In this document: positions 42,401 to 50,648 of the stretch, in pieces
Numbering within the stretch: the stretch's first letter is position 1
How the letters are laid out: each line of letters opens with the position of its first letter
Assembly: GCF_007994135.1 (NCBI RefSeq)
Contig: NZ_VLKF01000001.1
Coordinates: 558,001-622,000 of the forward strand
Length of the DNA stretch: 64,000 nt
Direction of reading: 5' to 3'
DNA from: Modestobacter roseus
Lineage (GTDB): Bacteria; Actinomycetota; Actinomycetes; Mycobacteriales; Geodermatophilaceae
Translations under genes and position numbers: made by a program
The notes under the pieces: model-generated
Told to the model about the DNA's origin: nothing
What the model saw: only the letters and a program-made list of their open reading frames with translations
Databases searched by the model: none

Positions 42401-44233
42401 CAGGTGATCGTCGGCAACCCGCCGTACTCGGTCGGGCAGGAATCGGGCAACGACGCCAACCAGAATGAGAAGTACCCGACCCTCGACGGCGAGATCGAGC
42501 GCACCTACGTCGCCCGATCGACTGCCACGTCAAAGCGGACGCTCTACGACTCATATATTCGGGCTATCCGATGGGCGACTCTACGCATCCAGGACCGTGG
42601 CATCGTCGCCTTCGTCACCAACGGCGGCTTTCTAGACTCCAACGCCGCAGACGGCATGCGACAGACCTTGGCCGAGGAATTTTCAACCATCCATGTCTTC
42701 AACCTGCGGGGCAACCGTCGGCAGGGCGGCGCCGAGGGGCGACCTATTTGGGAGGCGTTCGCCAAGGGGTCCGGTGGCTCTATTGCCACCATTGCCATCA
42801 TCGTGCTGGTCAAGCAACCGGATTCAACGGGGCCAGCAACGATCTACTACTCGCAGGTCGGCGACTTCACCACTGCCTCCGAGAAGGTGGCGGAAATAGT
42901 TTCGGCGGGCAGCCTCGGTGGTCTCGCGCCAGTCGCGATAACGCCTAACGAACACGGCGACTGGCTCTCCCAGCGCCGCGACGACTTCCACACCTTCTTC
43001 CCGCTTGCCGCCAAGGGCGGGACGGGCGCCATCTTCGGGTTAACATCGCTGGGACTTGCGACGGGGCGTGACGTGTGGGCGTACAACAGTTCGCGTCGCC
43101 GCCTGGCCGACAACATCGGAAGGCTCGCCGAAACGTTCAATCGGGAAGTTGCTCTCCGAGAGATGGACCCAGCTCGGACTCCACTCCGAGATGCGACATT
43201 GATTAGCTGGAACCGCAATCTCGAGCAGGACTTGAAAAGAGGGCGCCGGATTGATCTGGCGCCGGAGGCTGCAATCCGGCGGTCTCAGTACCGCCCCTTC
43301 ACTCGCCAGTGGGTATATTATCAGCGCGCCGTTAATGCGATGCAGTACCGCCTCGACGCGCTATTTCCGCAGTCAGGACTCAGCAACGCCGGGTTTTCGC
43401 TGACCGGCCCGTCGTCGCATTACGAATTCTGCACGATGGCCGCCGGGGAGTTGCCCGACCTGCACCTGTTGGATTCTGGCCAGTTCTTCCCGCGGTGGCG
43501 GTACGACAAGGTTGACGACTCCGGGATGTTCGACATCCACCAGGGAGAAGTTGTCGACGGCTACCGGCGGATCGACAACATCACCGACGAGGCGCTGACC
43601 GCTTTCACCGCTGCCTACCCGGGCGAATCGATCAGCAAGGACGACGTCTTCGACTACGTCTATGGCCTACTGCACTCGCCGGAGTACCGGGAGACGTACG
43701 CGGCGGACCTGAAGAAGATGCTGCCGCGTATCCCGTTCGCCAAGGATTTTCGCGCCTTCGCCGACGCAGGTAAGCAGCTGGCCGAGCTGCACCTGGGCTA
43801 CGAGACCGTCGAGCCGTACCCGCTGGACGGGCTCGATGCCGCCGGCCCGGGTGGCGATGCGGACTACCCCTTCTACGCCGTCCGGAACAAGAAGATGGCC
43901 TTCGGCAAGCCGACCGCGGAGCAGAAGGCCGCTGGTCTGCGGGCTGACCGGTCGGTGATCCAGTACAACGACCGGATCACCCTGCGCGGCGTCCCAGAGG
44001 AGGCGTACCGGTACACGTTGGGAAGCCGGTCGGCCATCGAGTGGATCATCGATCGCTACTGGGTGAAGACCGACAAGGCGTCGGGCATCGTCAACGACCC
44101 CAATGACTGGTCCCGCGAAATCGGCGATCCGCGCTACATCGTCGACCTGCTGGCACGCATCGTCACGGTCTCCGTTGAGACGGTCAGGTTGGTGGACTCG
44201 CTGCCCCCGCTTGATGTCCGCCACGATGCGTGA
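39431..44233 (+). CDS. Type ISP single-chain restriction-modification enzyme
   Basis: A protein of about 1600 residues with nuclease, helicase, methyltransferase and target recognition parts in one chain, the layout and size of type ISP enzymes such as LlaGI/LlaBIII. The Mrr-like nuclease shows FERLIRAYL, Asp65 in TGIDL and Gln80-x-Lys82 in IQCK. The SF2 helicase has Walker A MACGTGKT (about 192), DEAH (about 321) and QSVGRVMRKS. The gamma-type N6-adenine methyltransferase has DPFTGTGTF (about 890) and GNPPY (about 996). The C-terminal 500 residues should be the recognition domain. GTG 39431 or ATG 39422 is the start; the open frame begins at 39299. Bases 42540-43400 are visibly more AT-rich than the rest. 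It would cut unmodified phage DNA after helicase translocation. Confidence 0.9.
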   Translation: MTGTIHTVLDRLRSEALDERDKGSKFERLIRAYLTSDPEWKSRFSDVWLWSDWPERAGRPDTGIDLVAANADDGGLTAIQCKFYAPGRTVAKADIDSFVSASASAQFTKRIVFDTAAGWSSNAEETLAGGVAQRVDIGYLADAAIDWDQFSWTTPEIVVPTGKKALRPHQQKALDDVRAGLIEHDRGQLVMACGTGKTFTSLRIAEELAGAGRNVLFLVPSIQLLSQSLREWMANAEVDIRALAVCSDVKVGRRAVSDDADQLPIDLTEPASTDPQTLLTRFQAGTADGRMRVVFSTYQSIDVVTRAQELGLPNFDLVICDEAHRTTGVTLAESDESAFVRVHDADALKATKRLYMTATPRVFGEEVKRKATDADAVLADMGNEAVFGPELHRLGFGQAVEADLLTDYKVLVLAVDEKYVAENFQQAMAHSGEIQLDQAAKLIGCWNGLAKNFGPTSADGDVPAAVTAPMRTAVAFAQHIKASKAAAAAFPDLADRALIDAPEGRPRLRVQAAHVDGTMGVHERNAHLAWLREPAPDGVCRVLTNARCLSEGVDVPSLDAVLFLTPRGSQVDVVQSVGRVMRKSPGKELGYIVLPVVVPTGVAPEEALRDNERYKVVWQVLQALRSHDDRFSALVNQIELNKHKPDKIEIVSITGPTDGDGVSVPDPDQPAKKGTEQLLMEFPADQFRDAMYARIVDKVGERRYWESWAKDIADIAAAHVTRIKGLLATPGAAATEFEHFVAGLRGNLNDSITDDAAIDMLAQHLITRPVFEALFAHSSFLAGNPVARVMENMLAVLDEHALESENETLEGFYDTVRKRVAGVDNAAGKQRVLVELYDKFFATAFPKTVAKLGIVYTPVEIVDFILRSADEVMRAEFGQGLTDEGVHVLDPFTGTGTFLVRLLQSGLIEPHDLARKYANELHANEILLLAYYIAAANIETTYEELEGAPQPFPGLVLTDSFQSWEDGDQQDIDVMPENNDRLERQKQLPIQVIVGNPPYSVGQESGNDANQNEKYPTLDGEIERTYVARSTATSKRTLYDSYIRAIRWATLRIQDRGIVAFVTNGGFLDSNAADGMRQTLAEEFSTIHVFNLRGNRRQGGAEGRPIWEAFAKGSGGSIATIAIIVLVKQPDSTGPATIYYSQVGDFTTASEKVAEIVSAGSLGGLAPVAITPNEHGDWLSQRRDDFHTFFPLAAKGGTGAIFGLTSLGLATGRDVWAYNSSRRRLADNIGRLAETFNREVALREMDPARTPLRDATLISWNRNLEQDLKRGRRIDLAPEAAIRRSQYRPFTRQWVYYQRAVNAMQYRLDALFPQSGLSNAGFSLTGPSSHYEFCTMAAGELPDLHLLDSGQFFPRWRYDKVDDSGMFDIHQGEVVDGYRRIDNITDEALTAFTAAYPGESISKDDVFDYVYGLLHSPEYRETYAADLKKMLPRIPFAKDFRAFADAGKQLAELHLGYETVEPYPLDGLDAAGPGGDADYPFYAVRNKKMAFGKPTAEQKAAGLRADRSVIQYNDRITLRGVPEEAYRYTLGSRSAIEWIIDRYWVKTDKASGIVNDPNDWSREIGDPRYIVDLLARIVTVSVETVRLVDSLPPLDVRHDA

Positions 44234-44541
44234 ACGACAGGGGACGGTCAGGCCGCGATCACGGTGCGCCGGCCGCTCCTGATGCGGCACAGGCCAGCCA
44301 CGAGACGACGCTTGGCGGTCCATGCACAGCGTCGCTCGTCGGCTGGCTGCCCCGTGCCCCTGCAGCTGCGGAGCTGCACGACGTCAAGGTCATTCACGGC
44401 CGGGCGCGTGCCTTATCCGTGCCTTAAGCACCGGCCAAAGCCGGTGGTCAGCGGTCAGCAGGGGTCAGCACCGTTAAGGCACGGGAGCGGCGCAAAGTCC
44501 GCGCTGAGCTGCGCAGACGGGCATACGCGCTGGTCAGGAGA
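44234..44541. other. Probable attachment/recombination region beside tRNA-Gly
   Basis: No gene is visible in these 308 bases. They hold three copies of GGTCAGC (44446-44452, 44453-44459, 44463-44469). CGTGCCTTA occurs at 44407-44415 and 44418-44426, with an inverted copy TTAAGGCACG at 44474-44483. Such clustered direct and inverted repeats next to a tRNA 3' end resemble integrase arm and core sites. No integrase gene is present in the window. Confidence 0.45.
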
Positions 44542-44615
44542 TGGAGCGGGTGACCGGGATCGAACCGGCATGGCCAGCTTGGAAGGCTGGGGCTCTACCA
44601 TTGAGCTACACCCGC
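44542..44615 (-). tRNA. tRNA-Gly (anticodon TCC)
   Basis: The 74-base cloverleaf reads from 44615 to 44542 on the minus strand. The acceptor stem GCGGGTG pairs with CACCCGC; the D arm is GCTCAATGGTAGAGC; the anticodon loop CTTCCAA carries TCC; the T loop is GGTTCGATCC. The 3' CCA is encoded. Its 3' end faces the probable defence island and the att-like repeats, the usual geometry for integration. Confidence 0.95.
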
Positions 44616-44691
44616 ATGCGTACCGCCGCAGCCTATCCCGTGCCCGCGCGGCGCCGTCCGCAGGCCGTCGGCCTAGACTCGCCGGTGGCCA

Positions 44692-44765
44692 CGGGGTGTA
44701 GCGCAGCTTGGTAGCGCACCTGCTTTGGGAGCAGGGGGCCGCAGGTTCAAATCCTGTCACCCCGA
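44692..44765 (+). tRNA. tRNA-Pro (anticodon TGG)
   Basis: The acceptor stem CGGGGTG pairs with CACCCCG. The D arm is GCGCAGCTTGGTAGCGC, the anticodon stem-loop CCTGC-TTTGGGA-GCAGG carries TGG, and the T arm is GCAGG-TTCAAAT-CCTGT. CCA is not encoded. A -10-like TAGACT lies shortly upstream (near 44684). The gene lies directly ahead of trigger factor. Confidence 0.96.
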
Positions 44766-44860
44766 CACCGCCGCGAGGTCTGGAAGACTCGCGGGCACGA
44801 TCGGCCGCCGTCCCCACGGCGGTCGCGCCCATCGCCGTCGTACCCGAGGAGCACGCCGCT

Positions 44861-46306
44861 GTGAAGAGCACCATCGAGAACCTGGGCCCGACCCGGGTCC
44901 GGCTCGCGATCGAGGTGCCGTGGAGCGACCTGGACCACGCCTTCGGCGAGGTCTACAAGGAGCTGCGCAACCAGGTCCGCATCCCGGGCTTCCGTCCCGG
45001 CAAGGTGCCCAACCGCGTGATCGACCAGCGGGTCGGCCGCCCGGTCGTGCTGGAGCAGGTCGTCCAGCACGCCGTCCCGGAGGTCTACTCCGAGGCGGTC
45101 CGGGAGAACCAGGTGCGCGTGATCGCCCAGCCCGAGGTCGAGGTCACCCGCCTGGAGGACGGCGAGCTGCTGGCCTTCACCGCGGAGGTCGACGTCGCCC
45201 CCACCCTCGAGCTGCCCGCCCTGGACTCCCTCGCGGTCACCGTCGACGACGTCGAGGTCACCGACGAGGAGATCGAGCAGCAGATCTCCGTCATGCGCGA
45301 GCGGTTCGCCACCCTCACCGGTGTCGAGCGGGCCGCCGAGGACGGCGACTACGTCTCCATCGACCTGGAGGCGACGCTCGACGGCGAGGTGCTCGAGGAC
45401 GGCAGCACCACCGGCATGTCCTACGAGGTCGGCTCCGGCAACCTGATGAACGGCCTGGACGAGGCCGTCCGCGGGCTGTCCACCGACGAGAGCGCCACCT
45501 TCACCACCCCGCTGCTCAACGGCCCGGACGCCGGCAAGGAGGCCGAGGTCACCGTCACGGTGCGCTCGGTCAAGGCCAAGGAGCTGCCGGAGCTGGACGA
45601 CGAGTTCGCCTCGATCGCCAGCGAGTTCGACACCCTGGCCGAGCTGCAGGACGACGTCCGCACCCGGCTGTCGCGCACCAAGGTGCTGCAGCAGGGCGCC
45701 CAGGCCCGCGACAAGCTGGTCGAGCACCTGATCGAGTCGACCGAGGTCCCGGTGCCGGAGAAGCTGGTCGAGCAGGAGCTGACCTTCCGTGCCCAGTCGA
45801 TGGAGCGCGAGCTGCTCCAGGCGGGCATGGACTGGGACGCCTACTTCTCCGCCGCCGGCATCGAGGGCGGCCGCGAGGCCTACGACGCCGAGATGCGCGA
45901 GAACGTGGAGAAGGCGGTCAAGACCCAGTTCCTGCTGGACTCGATCGCCGACTCCCGTGAGGTCACCGTCGACAACGAGGACCTGTCGGCGCAGATCATG
46001 GCCCAGGCCCAGCGCAACCGGGTGAGCCCGGAGCAGTACGCCCAGCAGCTGCAGCAGGGCAACAACATCGCCGAGTTCGTCGCCGACGTCCGCCGCACCA
46101 AGGCGCTTGCCCAGCTGCTCGAGCAGACGACGATCACCGACGCGTCGGGCAACACGGTCGACCTCGAGGCGCTGCGCCCGAAGACGGTTTCCGCTGACGA
46201 GGCCGGCGCCGAGGCGGCCGACGAGGCTGCCGACACCGCCGACGGTTCCGTGACCCCGGCCGAGGCCGGCGTCGACGACGCCGAGGGCAGCACCGCCAAG
46301 GCCTGA
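44861..46306 (+). CDS. tig: Trigger factor chaperone
   Basis: A 481-residue ribosome-associated peptidyl-prolyl isomerase and chaperone that shields nascent chains. The N-terminal ribosome-binding domain MKSTIENLGPTRVRLAIEVPWSDLDHAF has the signature GFRPGKVPNRVID. The FKBP-type domain (about 155-240) includes EDGDYVSIDLEATLDGE, and a long helical C-terminal chaperone domain follows. An acidic, Ala-rich tail (about the last 40 residues) is typical of actinobacteria. GTG 44861 follows GAGGA. It is followed by a strong hairpin and then the clpP genes, the conserved order in actinobacteria. Confidence 0.97.
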   Translation: MKSTIENLGPTRVRLAIEVPWSDLDHAFGEVYKELRNQVRIPGFRPGKVPNRVIDQRVGRPVVLEQVVQHAVPEVYSEAVRENQVRVIAQPEVEVTRLEDGELLAFTAEVDVAPTLELPALDSLAVTVDDVEVTDEEIEQQISVMRERFATLTGVERAAEDGDYVSIDLEATLDGEVLEDGSTTGMSYEVGSGNLMNGLDEAVRGLSTDESATFTTPLLNGPDAGKEAEVTVTVRSVKAKELPELDDEFASIASEFDTLAELQDDVRTRLSRTKVLQQGAQARDKLVEHLIESTEVPVPEKLVEQELTFRAQSMERELLQAGMDWDAYFSAAGIEGGREAYDAEMRENVEKAVKTQFLLDSIADSREVTVDNEDLSAQIMAQAQRNRVSPEQYAQQLQQGNNIAEFVADVRRTKALAQLLEQTTITDASGNTVDLEALRPKTVSADEAGAEAADEAADTADGSVTPAEAGVDDAEGSTAKA

Positions 46307-46319
46307 CCGCCACCGTTCC

Positions 46320-46364
46320 GACAGCGCCGCCCGCACCCCGCTCCGGGATGCGGGCGGCGCTGTC
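46320..46364 (+). terminator. Terminator of tig
   Basis: A perfect 16-base stem, GACAGCGCCGCCCGCA pairing with TGCGGGCGGCGCTGTC, starts 14 bases after the tig stop. Confidence 0.88.
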
Positions 46365-46600
46365 GTTCCCGGGCGGTCGTCCCGGGCCGTCCCCGGACCG
46401 CGCTGCGCCCACGGCGAACACCGGCCCGCGCCGGGAGGAACGCGTCGGGGGTGCGCGTTAGGGTCGACGTGACACCGAGGCGGTCATCGCGGGACCACCG
46501 GCCGACACCCGTCGGCGGGGGCCGCGACCGCACCGAGACCACCGACCCACCCGTTCCACGAGACCGACTGCACCGCAGTCCTACGGAGGTCACCGCACCC

Positions 46601-47242
46601 GTGAGCACCACTGACCCGAACCTGGCGAGCATGCCGCTGCTGCGTGCGGCCGCCGGGGGGATGAACCTCAACGACTCGGTCTACGAGCGCCTGCTGCGCG
46701 AGCGGATCATCTTCCTGGGCAGCCAGGTGGACGACGTGATCGCCAACCAGCTCGCCGCGCAGATGCTGCTGCTGTCCGCCGAGGACCCCACCCGCGACAT
46801 CCACCTGTACATCAACTCGCCCGGTGGCTCGGTGACCGCCGGCATGGCGATCTTCGACACCATGCAGTTCATCGACTGCGACGTCGCCACCTACGCCATG
46901 GGCCTGGCCGCCTCGATGGGCCAGTTCCTGCTCACCGCCGGCACCAAGGGCAAGCGTTACTCGCTGCCGCACACCCGGATCCTGATGCACCAGCCCTCGG
47001 CCGGCGTCGGCGGCACCGCCTCCGACATCGCCATCCAGGCCGAGCTGTTCCGCAACACCAAGCAGCAGCTCAACGAGCTGCAGGCGCAGTTCACCGGGCA
47101 GACGGTGGAGCAGATCGAGAAGGACTCCGACCGCGACCGCTGGTTCACCGCGCAGGAGGCCCTCGAGTACGGCTTCGTCGACCACGTGGTGACCCGGGCC
47201 TCCAGCACGACGCAGACCGACAACCCGGTCACCGAGAACTGA
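46601..47242 (+). CDS. clpP1: ATP-dependent Clp protease proteolytic subunit 1
   Basis: A 213-residue serine peptidase subunit. Together with ClpP2 it forms the tetradecameric ClpP1P2 barrel fed by ClpX or ClpC. The catalytic Ser105 is in [11 protein letters not shown] and His130 in [10 protein letters not shown]; the Asp lies in [23 protein letters not shown]-type entry ([13 protein letters not shown]) and [12 protein letters not shown] are family marks. GTG 46601 gives the usual N-terminus and has ACGGAGG about 11 bases upstream. It lies 17 bases ahead of clpP2. In actinobacteria the operon is usually controlled by ClgR; no clear ClgR box is claimed here. Confidence 0.96.
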   Translation: MSTTDPNLASMPLLRAAAGGMNLNDSVYERLLRERIIFLGSQVDDVIANQLAAQMLLLSAEDPTRDIHLYINSPGGSVTAGMAIFDTMQFIDCDVATYAMGLAASMGQFLLTAGTKGKRYSLPHTRILMHQPSAGVGGTASDIAIQAELFRNTKQQLNELQAQFTGQTVEQIEKDSDRDRWFTAQEALEYGFVDHVVTRASSTTQTDNPVTEN

Positions 47243-47259
47243 ACGGTCGGAGGACTGAC

Positions 47260-47898
47260 ATGAGCGACTTCCAGATGCCTTCGAGCCGGTACATCCTGCC
47301 CTCCTTCGTGGAGCGCACGAGTTACGGCATGAAGGAGAGCAACCCGTACAACAAGCTCTTCGAGGAGCGCATCATCTTCCTCGGGGTGCAGGTCGACGAC
47401 GCGTCCGCGAACGACGTCATGGCCCAGCTGATCACGCTGGAGTCCAACGACCCCGACCGCGACATCACCATGTACATCAACTCGCCCGGTGGCTCGTTCA
47501 CCGCGCTGACGGCGATCTACGACACGATGATGTTCGTCCGGCCCGACATCCAGACCGTCTGCATGGGCCAGGCCGCGTCCGCGGCCGCCGTCCTGCTGGC
47601 GGCCGGGACGCCGGGCAAGCGCCTGGCGCTGCCCTACTCCCGCGTGCTGATCCACCAGCCCTCCGGCGAGGCCGGCGGTCAGGTCACCGACCTGGAGATT
47701 CACGCCGCCGAGATCGAGCGCGTGCGCACCCAGATGGAGCAGATCCTGGCGCGGCACACCGGGCAGACCCAGGAGCAGGTCCGCAAGGACATCGACCGGG
47801 ACAAGATCCTGACGGCCGAGCAGGCCAAGGACTACGGGATCGTGGACCAGGTCATCGCCAGCCGGAAGCTCAACGCACTGCCCCCGATCCCGGCCTGA
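47260..47898 (+). CDS. clpP2: ATP-dependent Clp protease proteolytic subunit 2
   Basis: A 212-residue partner of ClpP1. [19 protein letters not shown], the catalytic Ser in [14 protein letters not shown] and the His in [13 protein letters not shown] are present. ATG 47260 follows GGAGG. It is the second gene of the clpP1-clpP2 operon, which ends at a perfect hairpin. Proteolytic activity in actinobacteria requires both subunits together with an ATPase and activator. Confidence 0.97.
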   Translation: MSDFQMPSSRYILPSFVERTSYGMKESNPYNKLFEERIIFLGVQVDDASANDVMAQLITLESNDPDRDITMYINSPGGSFTALTAIYDTMMFVRPDIQTVCMGQAASAAAVLLAAGTPGKRLALPYSRVLIHQPSGEAGGQVTDLEIHAAEIERVRTQMEQILARHTGQTQEQVRKDIDRDKILTAEQAKDYGIVDQVIASRKLNALPPIPA

Positions 47899-47904
47899 TC
47901 GGCG

Positions 47905-47939
47905 CGGGCCGGGGACGCGCGTGTCGCGTCCCCGGCCCG
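47905..47939 (+). terminator. Terminator of clpP1-clpP2
   Basis: A perfect 15-base stem, CGGGCCGGGGACGCG pairing with CGCGTCCCCGGCCCG, has a 5-base loop and starts 7 bases after the clpP2 stop. Confidence 0.9.
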
Positions 47940-48004
47940 TACCGTTCACCCCACCGCGAGGCCATCGGCCCGTCGCCGGCGGCGTCGCGGGGGAGCCGGG
48001 GCGG

Positions 48005-48054
48005 GTGTGACGTACCGGACGACCCGGGGGCGTTCCTACCCCGGAACGTCACAC
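48005..48054. promoter_or_regulatory. Inverted repeats in the clpX upstream region
   Basis: GTGTGACGT (48005-48013) and ACGTCACAC (48046-48054) form a perfect 9-base inverted repeat. A second pair, CGTTCC (48031-48036) and GGAACG (48043-48048), shares the right arm, so the two stems are mutually exclusive. A -10-like TAGGTT follows just after, at about 48062. The arrangement could be an operator or alternative leader structures. Confidence 0.4.
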
Positions 48055-48215
48055 CGGCCGGGTAGGTTCAGCGAACGCCCGATCCCCGGTTCGCACCGTT
48101 CGGTCAGCACCGCAGGGACATCCGCAGACGCCCACAGATGGGGCGTCGACAGGGCACGACAACGCGTATCCGGGGCAGCCGCAGTGCCGTCCCACTCGAG
48201 GTGGAGGTCAGCCAG

Positions 48216-49490
48216 GTGGCACGTATCGGTGAGAGTGGCGACCTGCTGAAGTGCTCGTTCTGCGGGAAGAGTCAGAAGCAGGTCAAGAAGCTCATCGCTG
48301 GCCCCGGGGTCTACATCTGCGACGAGTGCATCGACCTCTGCAACGAGATCATCGAGGAGGAGCTCTCGGAGTCGTCGGACCTCAAGTTCGACGAGCTGCC
48401 GAAGCCCAAGGAGATCCACGACTTCCTCGAGCAGTACGTCATCGGCCAGGACAAGGCCAAGCGCACGCTGGCCGTGGCGGTCTACAACCACTACAAGCGG
48501 GTGCAGGCCGGCGGTGGCGCGGGCAGCCGTGACGACTCCGTCGAGCTGGCCAAGTCCAACATCCTGCTGATGGGCCCCACCGGGTGCGGCAAGACCCACC
48601 TGGCGCAGACCCTGGCCCGGATGCTGAACGTGCCGTTCGCGATCGCCGACGCCACCGCGCTGACCGAGGCCGGTTACGTCGGCGAGGACGTCGAGAACAT
48701 CCTGCTCAAGCTGATCCAGGCCGCCGACTACGACGTCAAGCGCGCCGAGACCGGCATCATCTACATCGACGAGGTCGACAAGATCGCCCGCAAGAGCGAG
48801 AACCCGTCGATCACCCGCGACGTCTCCGGCGAGGGCGTGCAGCAGGCGCTGCTGAAGATCCTCGAGGGGACGACGGCGTCGGTGCCGCCGCAGGGTGGGC
48901 GCAAGCACCCGCACCAGGAGTTCATCCAGATCGACACCACCAACGTGCTGTTCATCGTGGGTGGCGCGTTCGCCGGGCTGGACCAGGTCATCGAGGCCCG
49001 CACCGGCAAGCAGGGGATCGGCTTCGGCGCCGAGGTCCGCGGTAAGGCCGAGATCGAGGAGGCCAACGCCTTCGCGCAGGTCATGCCGGAGGACCTCATG
49101 AAGTTCGGGATGATCCCCGAGTTCATCGGCCGTCTCCCGGTGATCACCAGCGTGCAGAAGCTCGACCGCGAGGCGCTGATCAACATCCTCACCGAGCCGA
49201 AGAACGCGCTGGTGCGCCAGTACCGGCGGCTGTTCGAGCTCGACGGCGTGGAGCTGGAGTTCACCGACGACGCCCTCGAGGCGATCGCCGACCAGGCGAT
49301 CCTGCGGGGAACCGGTGCCCGTGGGCTGCGGGCGATCATGGAGGAGGTCCTCCAGTCGGTCATGTACGACATCCCCAGCCGGGAGGACGTCGCCACCGTC
49401 GTCATCACCAAGGACGTCGTGCTGGAGCACGTCAACCCGACGATCGTGCCGCGCAAGCCCAGCCGGGCTCCCCGCGAGAAGAGCGCCTGA
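48216..49490 (+). CDS. clpX: ClpX, AAA+ unfoldase of the Clp protease
   Basis: A 424-residue ATPase that recognises, unfolds and feeds substrates to ClpP1P2. The N-terminal zinc-binding domain has four Cys (CSFC ... CDEC). Walker A is [12 protein letters not shown], Walker B is [10 protein letters not shown], and [11 protein letters not shown] and [11 protein letters not shown] mark the rest of the AAA+ module. GTG 48216 follows GGAGG at eight bases; the frame is open further upstream without resemblance. It has its own upstream region with inverted repeats and its own terminator, so it is probably transcribed apart from clpP1P2. Confidence 0.97.
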   Translation: MARIGESGDLLKCSFCGKSQKQVKKLIAGPGVYICDECIDLCNEIIEEELSESSDLKFDELPKPKEIHDFLEQYVIGQDKAKRTLAVAVYNHYKRVQAGGGAGSRDDSVELAKSNILLMGPTGCGKTHLAQTLARMLNVPFAIADATALTEAGYVGEDVENILLKLIQAADYDVKRAETGIIYIDEVDKIARKSENPSITRDVSGEGVQQALLKILEGTTASVPPQGGRKHPHQEFIQIDTTNVLFIVGGAFAGLDQVIEARTGKQGIGFGAEVRGKAEIEEANAFAQVMPEDLMKFGMIPEFIGRLPVITSVQKLDREALINILTEPKNALVRQYRRLFELDGVELEFTDDALEAIADQAILRGTGARGLRAIMEEVLQSVMYDIPSREDVATVVITKDVVLEHVNPTIVPRKPSRAPREKSA

Positions 49491-49505
49491 CCCCAGTCGA
49501 CGCCG

Positions 49506-49537
49506 ACGGCCCGTTCCCCAGCAGGGGAGCGGGCCGT
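49506..49537 (+). terminator. Terminator of clpX
   Basis: ACGGCCCGTTCCCC pairs with GGGGAGCGGGCCGT (one G-U pair) around a 4-base loop, 15 bases after the clpX stop. Confidence 0.82.
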
Positions 49538-49593
49538 TGCCGTCTCCGGGGTCGCGCTCCTCATCCGGCCATCAGGAGGCCGCGAGTGGCCGG

Positions 49594-50508
49594 TCACCGA
49601 GCGAGGATCAGCCGCTGCTGGTACACCGCTGCAATCTCGGCCTGGCACTCAGCGGGCTCCCTGGTGAGCCGGGCGTGGCTGAAACGCAGGACGAGCCAGC
49701 CGCGTGCGGCGAGTGCGGCGTCCCGCGTGAGGTCGCGCTCCCGCTGCTCCCGGCCGCCATGGAAGGCTGCGCCGTCCAGCTCGATGGCCAGCTTGACGCC
49801 CGGCCAGGCAGCATCCAGGTACACCCGCCGCCCGTCGGGCAGTCGCACCCGATACTGCTGGACGCATCCGGGCAGCCCTGGCACCGAGAGCACGTGCAGC
49901 ACGCCGAAGACCTCCAGCTCGCTCTGGCAGCCGCGCTCGAGCAGCGCGATCAGCTGCACCAGACCGGACCGGCCGGGCAGCTCCGGTCGCCGGTCCAGTT
50001 CCAGTCCCAGCGCGGCGGTGCTGATCGCTCGCTCACGCGCCGACCGGAGCAGCGCTGCGCGCGCCTCCGCGATGAGGGCAGGCCCAGCGGACCGGCGGTG
50101 TGCGCCCGCCCAGCTGTCCACCAGAGCCCGCGCCAATGTCGTCGCCGGGAGCCCCGAGACGATCAACGAGCGGGGGAGGGCGCCGCGGTGGACGGCCAGC
50201 CCCGCGGTGGAGCGGAGGCGACGGTCCGTGCCGACCGTGACGTCCAGTCGCCGCGGCCGATGATCCAGCGCTCCGTGGACGGCGAGGGCGCTGCGGTGGC
50301 TCAGCACTCCGCCGGTGTAGCCGACGGCGGCGTGCGCGCGCACCGTCCAGTCATCGGCCCATCCGGGGGCGGTGACCCAGCCGGGGTGCAGGCGCACGAG
50401 CCGACCGCCGGCAAGCCACCGGCCCACGCTGCGCGAACTGGCGCGCTCGGTGAGGTCGGCGATGGACGACGTCCGTGTGGGGCCGAGCAGCTCGGGGAGG
50501 GCATGCAT
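49594..50508 (-). CDS. DUF559/AbiEi-like endonuclease-fold protein
   Basis: A 304-residue protein common in actinobacteria. The N-terminal part has a small helix-turn-helix (VGRWLAGGRLVRLHPGWV) and an AbiEi-like middle (GGVLSHRSALAVHGAL). The C-terminal part is a DUF559 domain with a Vsr-like PD-(D/E)XK core: SELEVFG, VYLDAAWPGVKLAIELDG and DAALAARGWLVLRFSHARL. Such proteins are often annotated as endonuclease-domain or type IV toxin-antitoxin related, but no function is proven. ATG 50508 is the start. It lies between clpX and valS, on the strand of valS. Confidence 0.8.
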   Translation of the reverse strand: MHALPELLGPTRTSSIADLTERASSRSVGRWLAGGRLVRLHPGWVTAPGWADDWTVRAHAAVGYTGGVLSHRSALAVHGALDHRPRRLDVTVGTDRRLRSTAGLAVHRGALPRSLIVSGLPATTLARALVDSWAGAHRRSAGPALIAEARAALLRSARERAISTAALGLELDRRPELPGRSGLVQLIALLERGCQSELEVFGVLHVLSVPGLPGCVQQYRVRLPDGRRVYLDAAWPGVKLAIELDGAAFHGGREQRERDLTRDAALAARGWLVLRFSHARLTREPAECQAEIAAVYQQRLILAR

Positions 50509-50648
50509 CAGGACACGATGCGTCTTCGGGGGATCGGCCTCGCCCTTTCGACCCGTACCTGTGGACAGCGCCCAGAGCGTTGCTCCCCACCCGGCCAGGA
50601 TGGTGCTCGACGTGGCCGGATGGGGAGCGAAGACGCTCCCCGGCTGGG

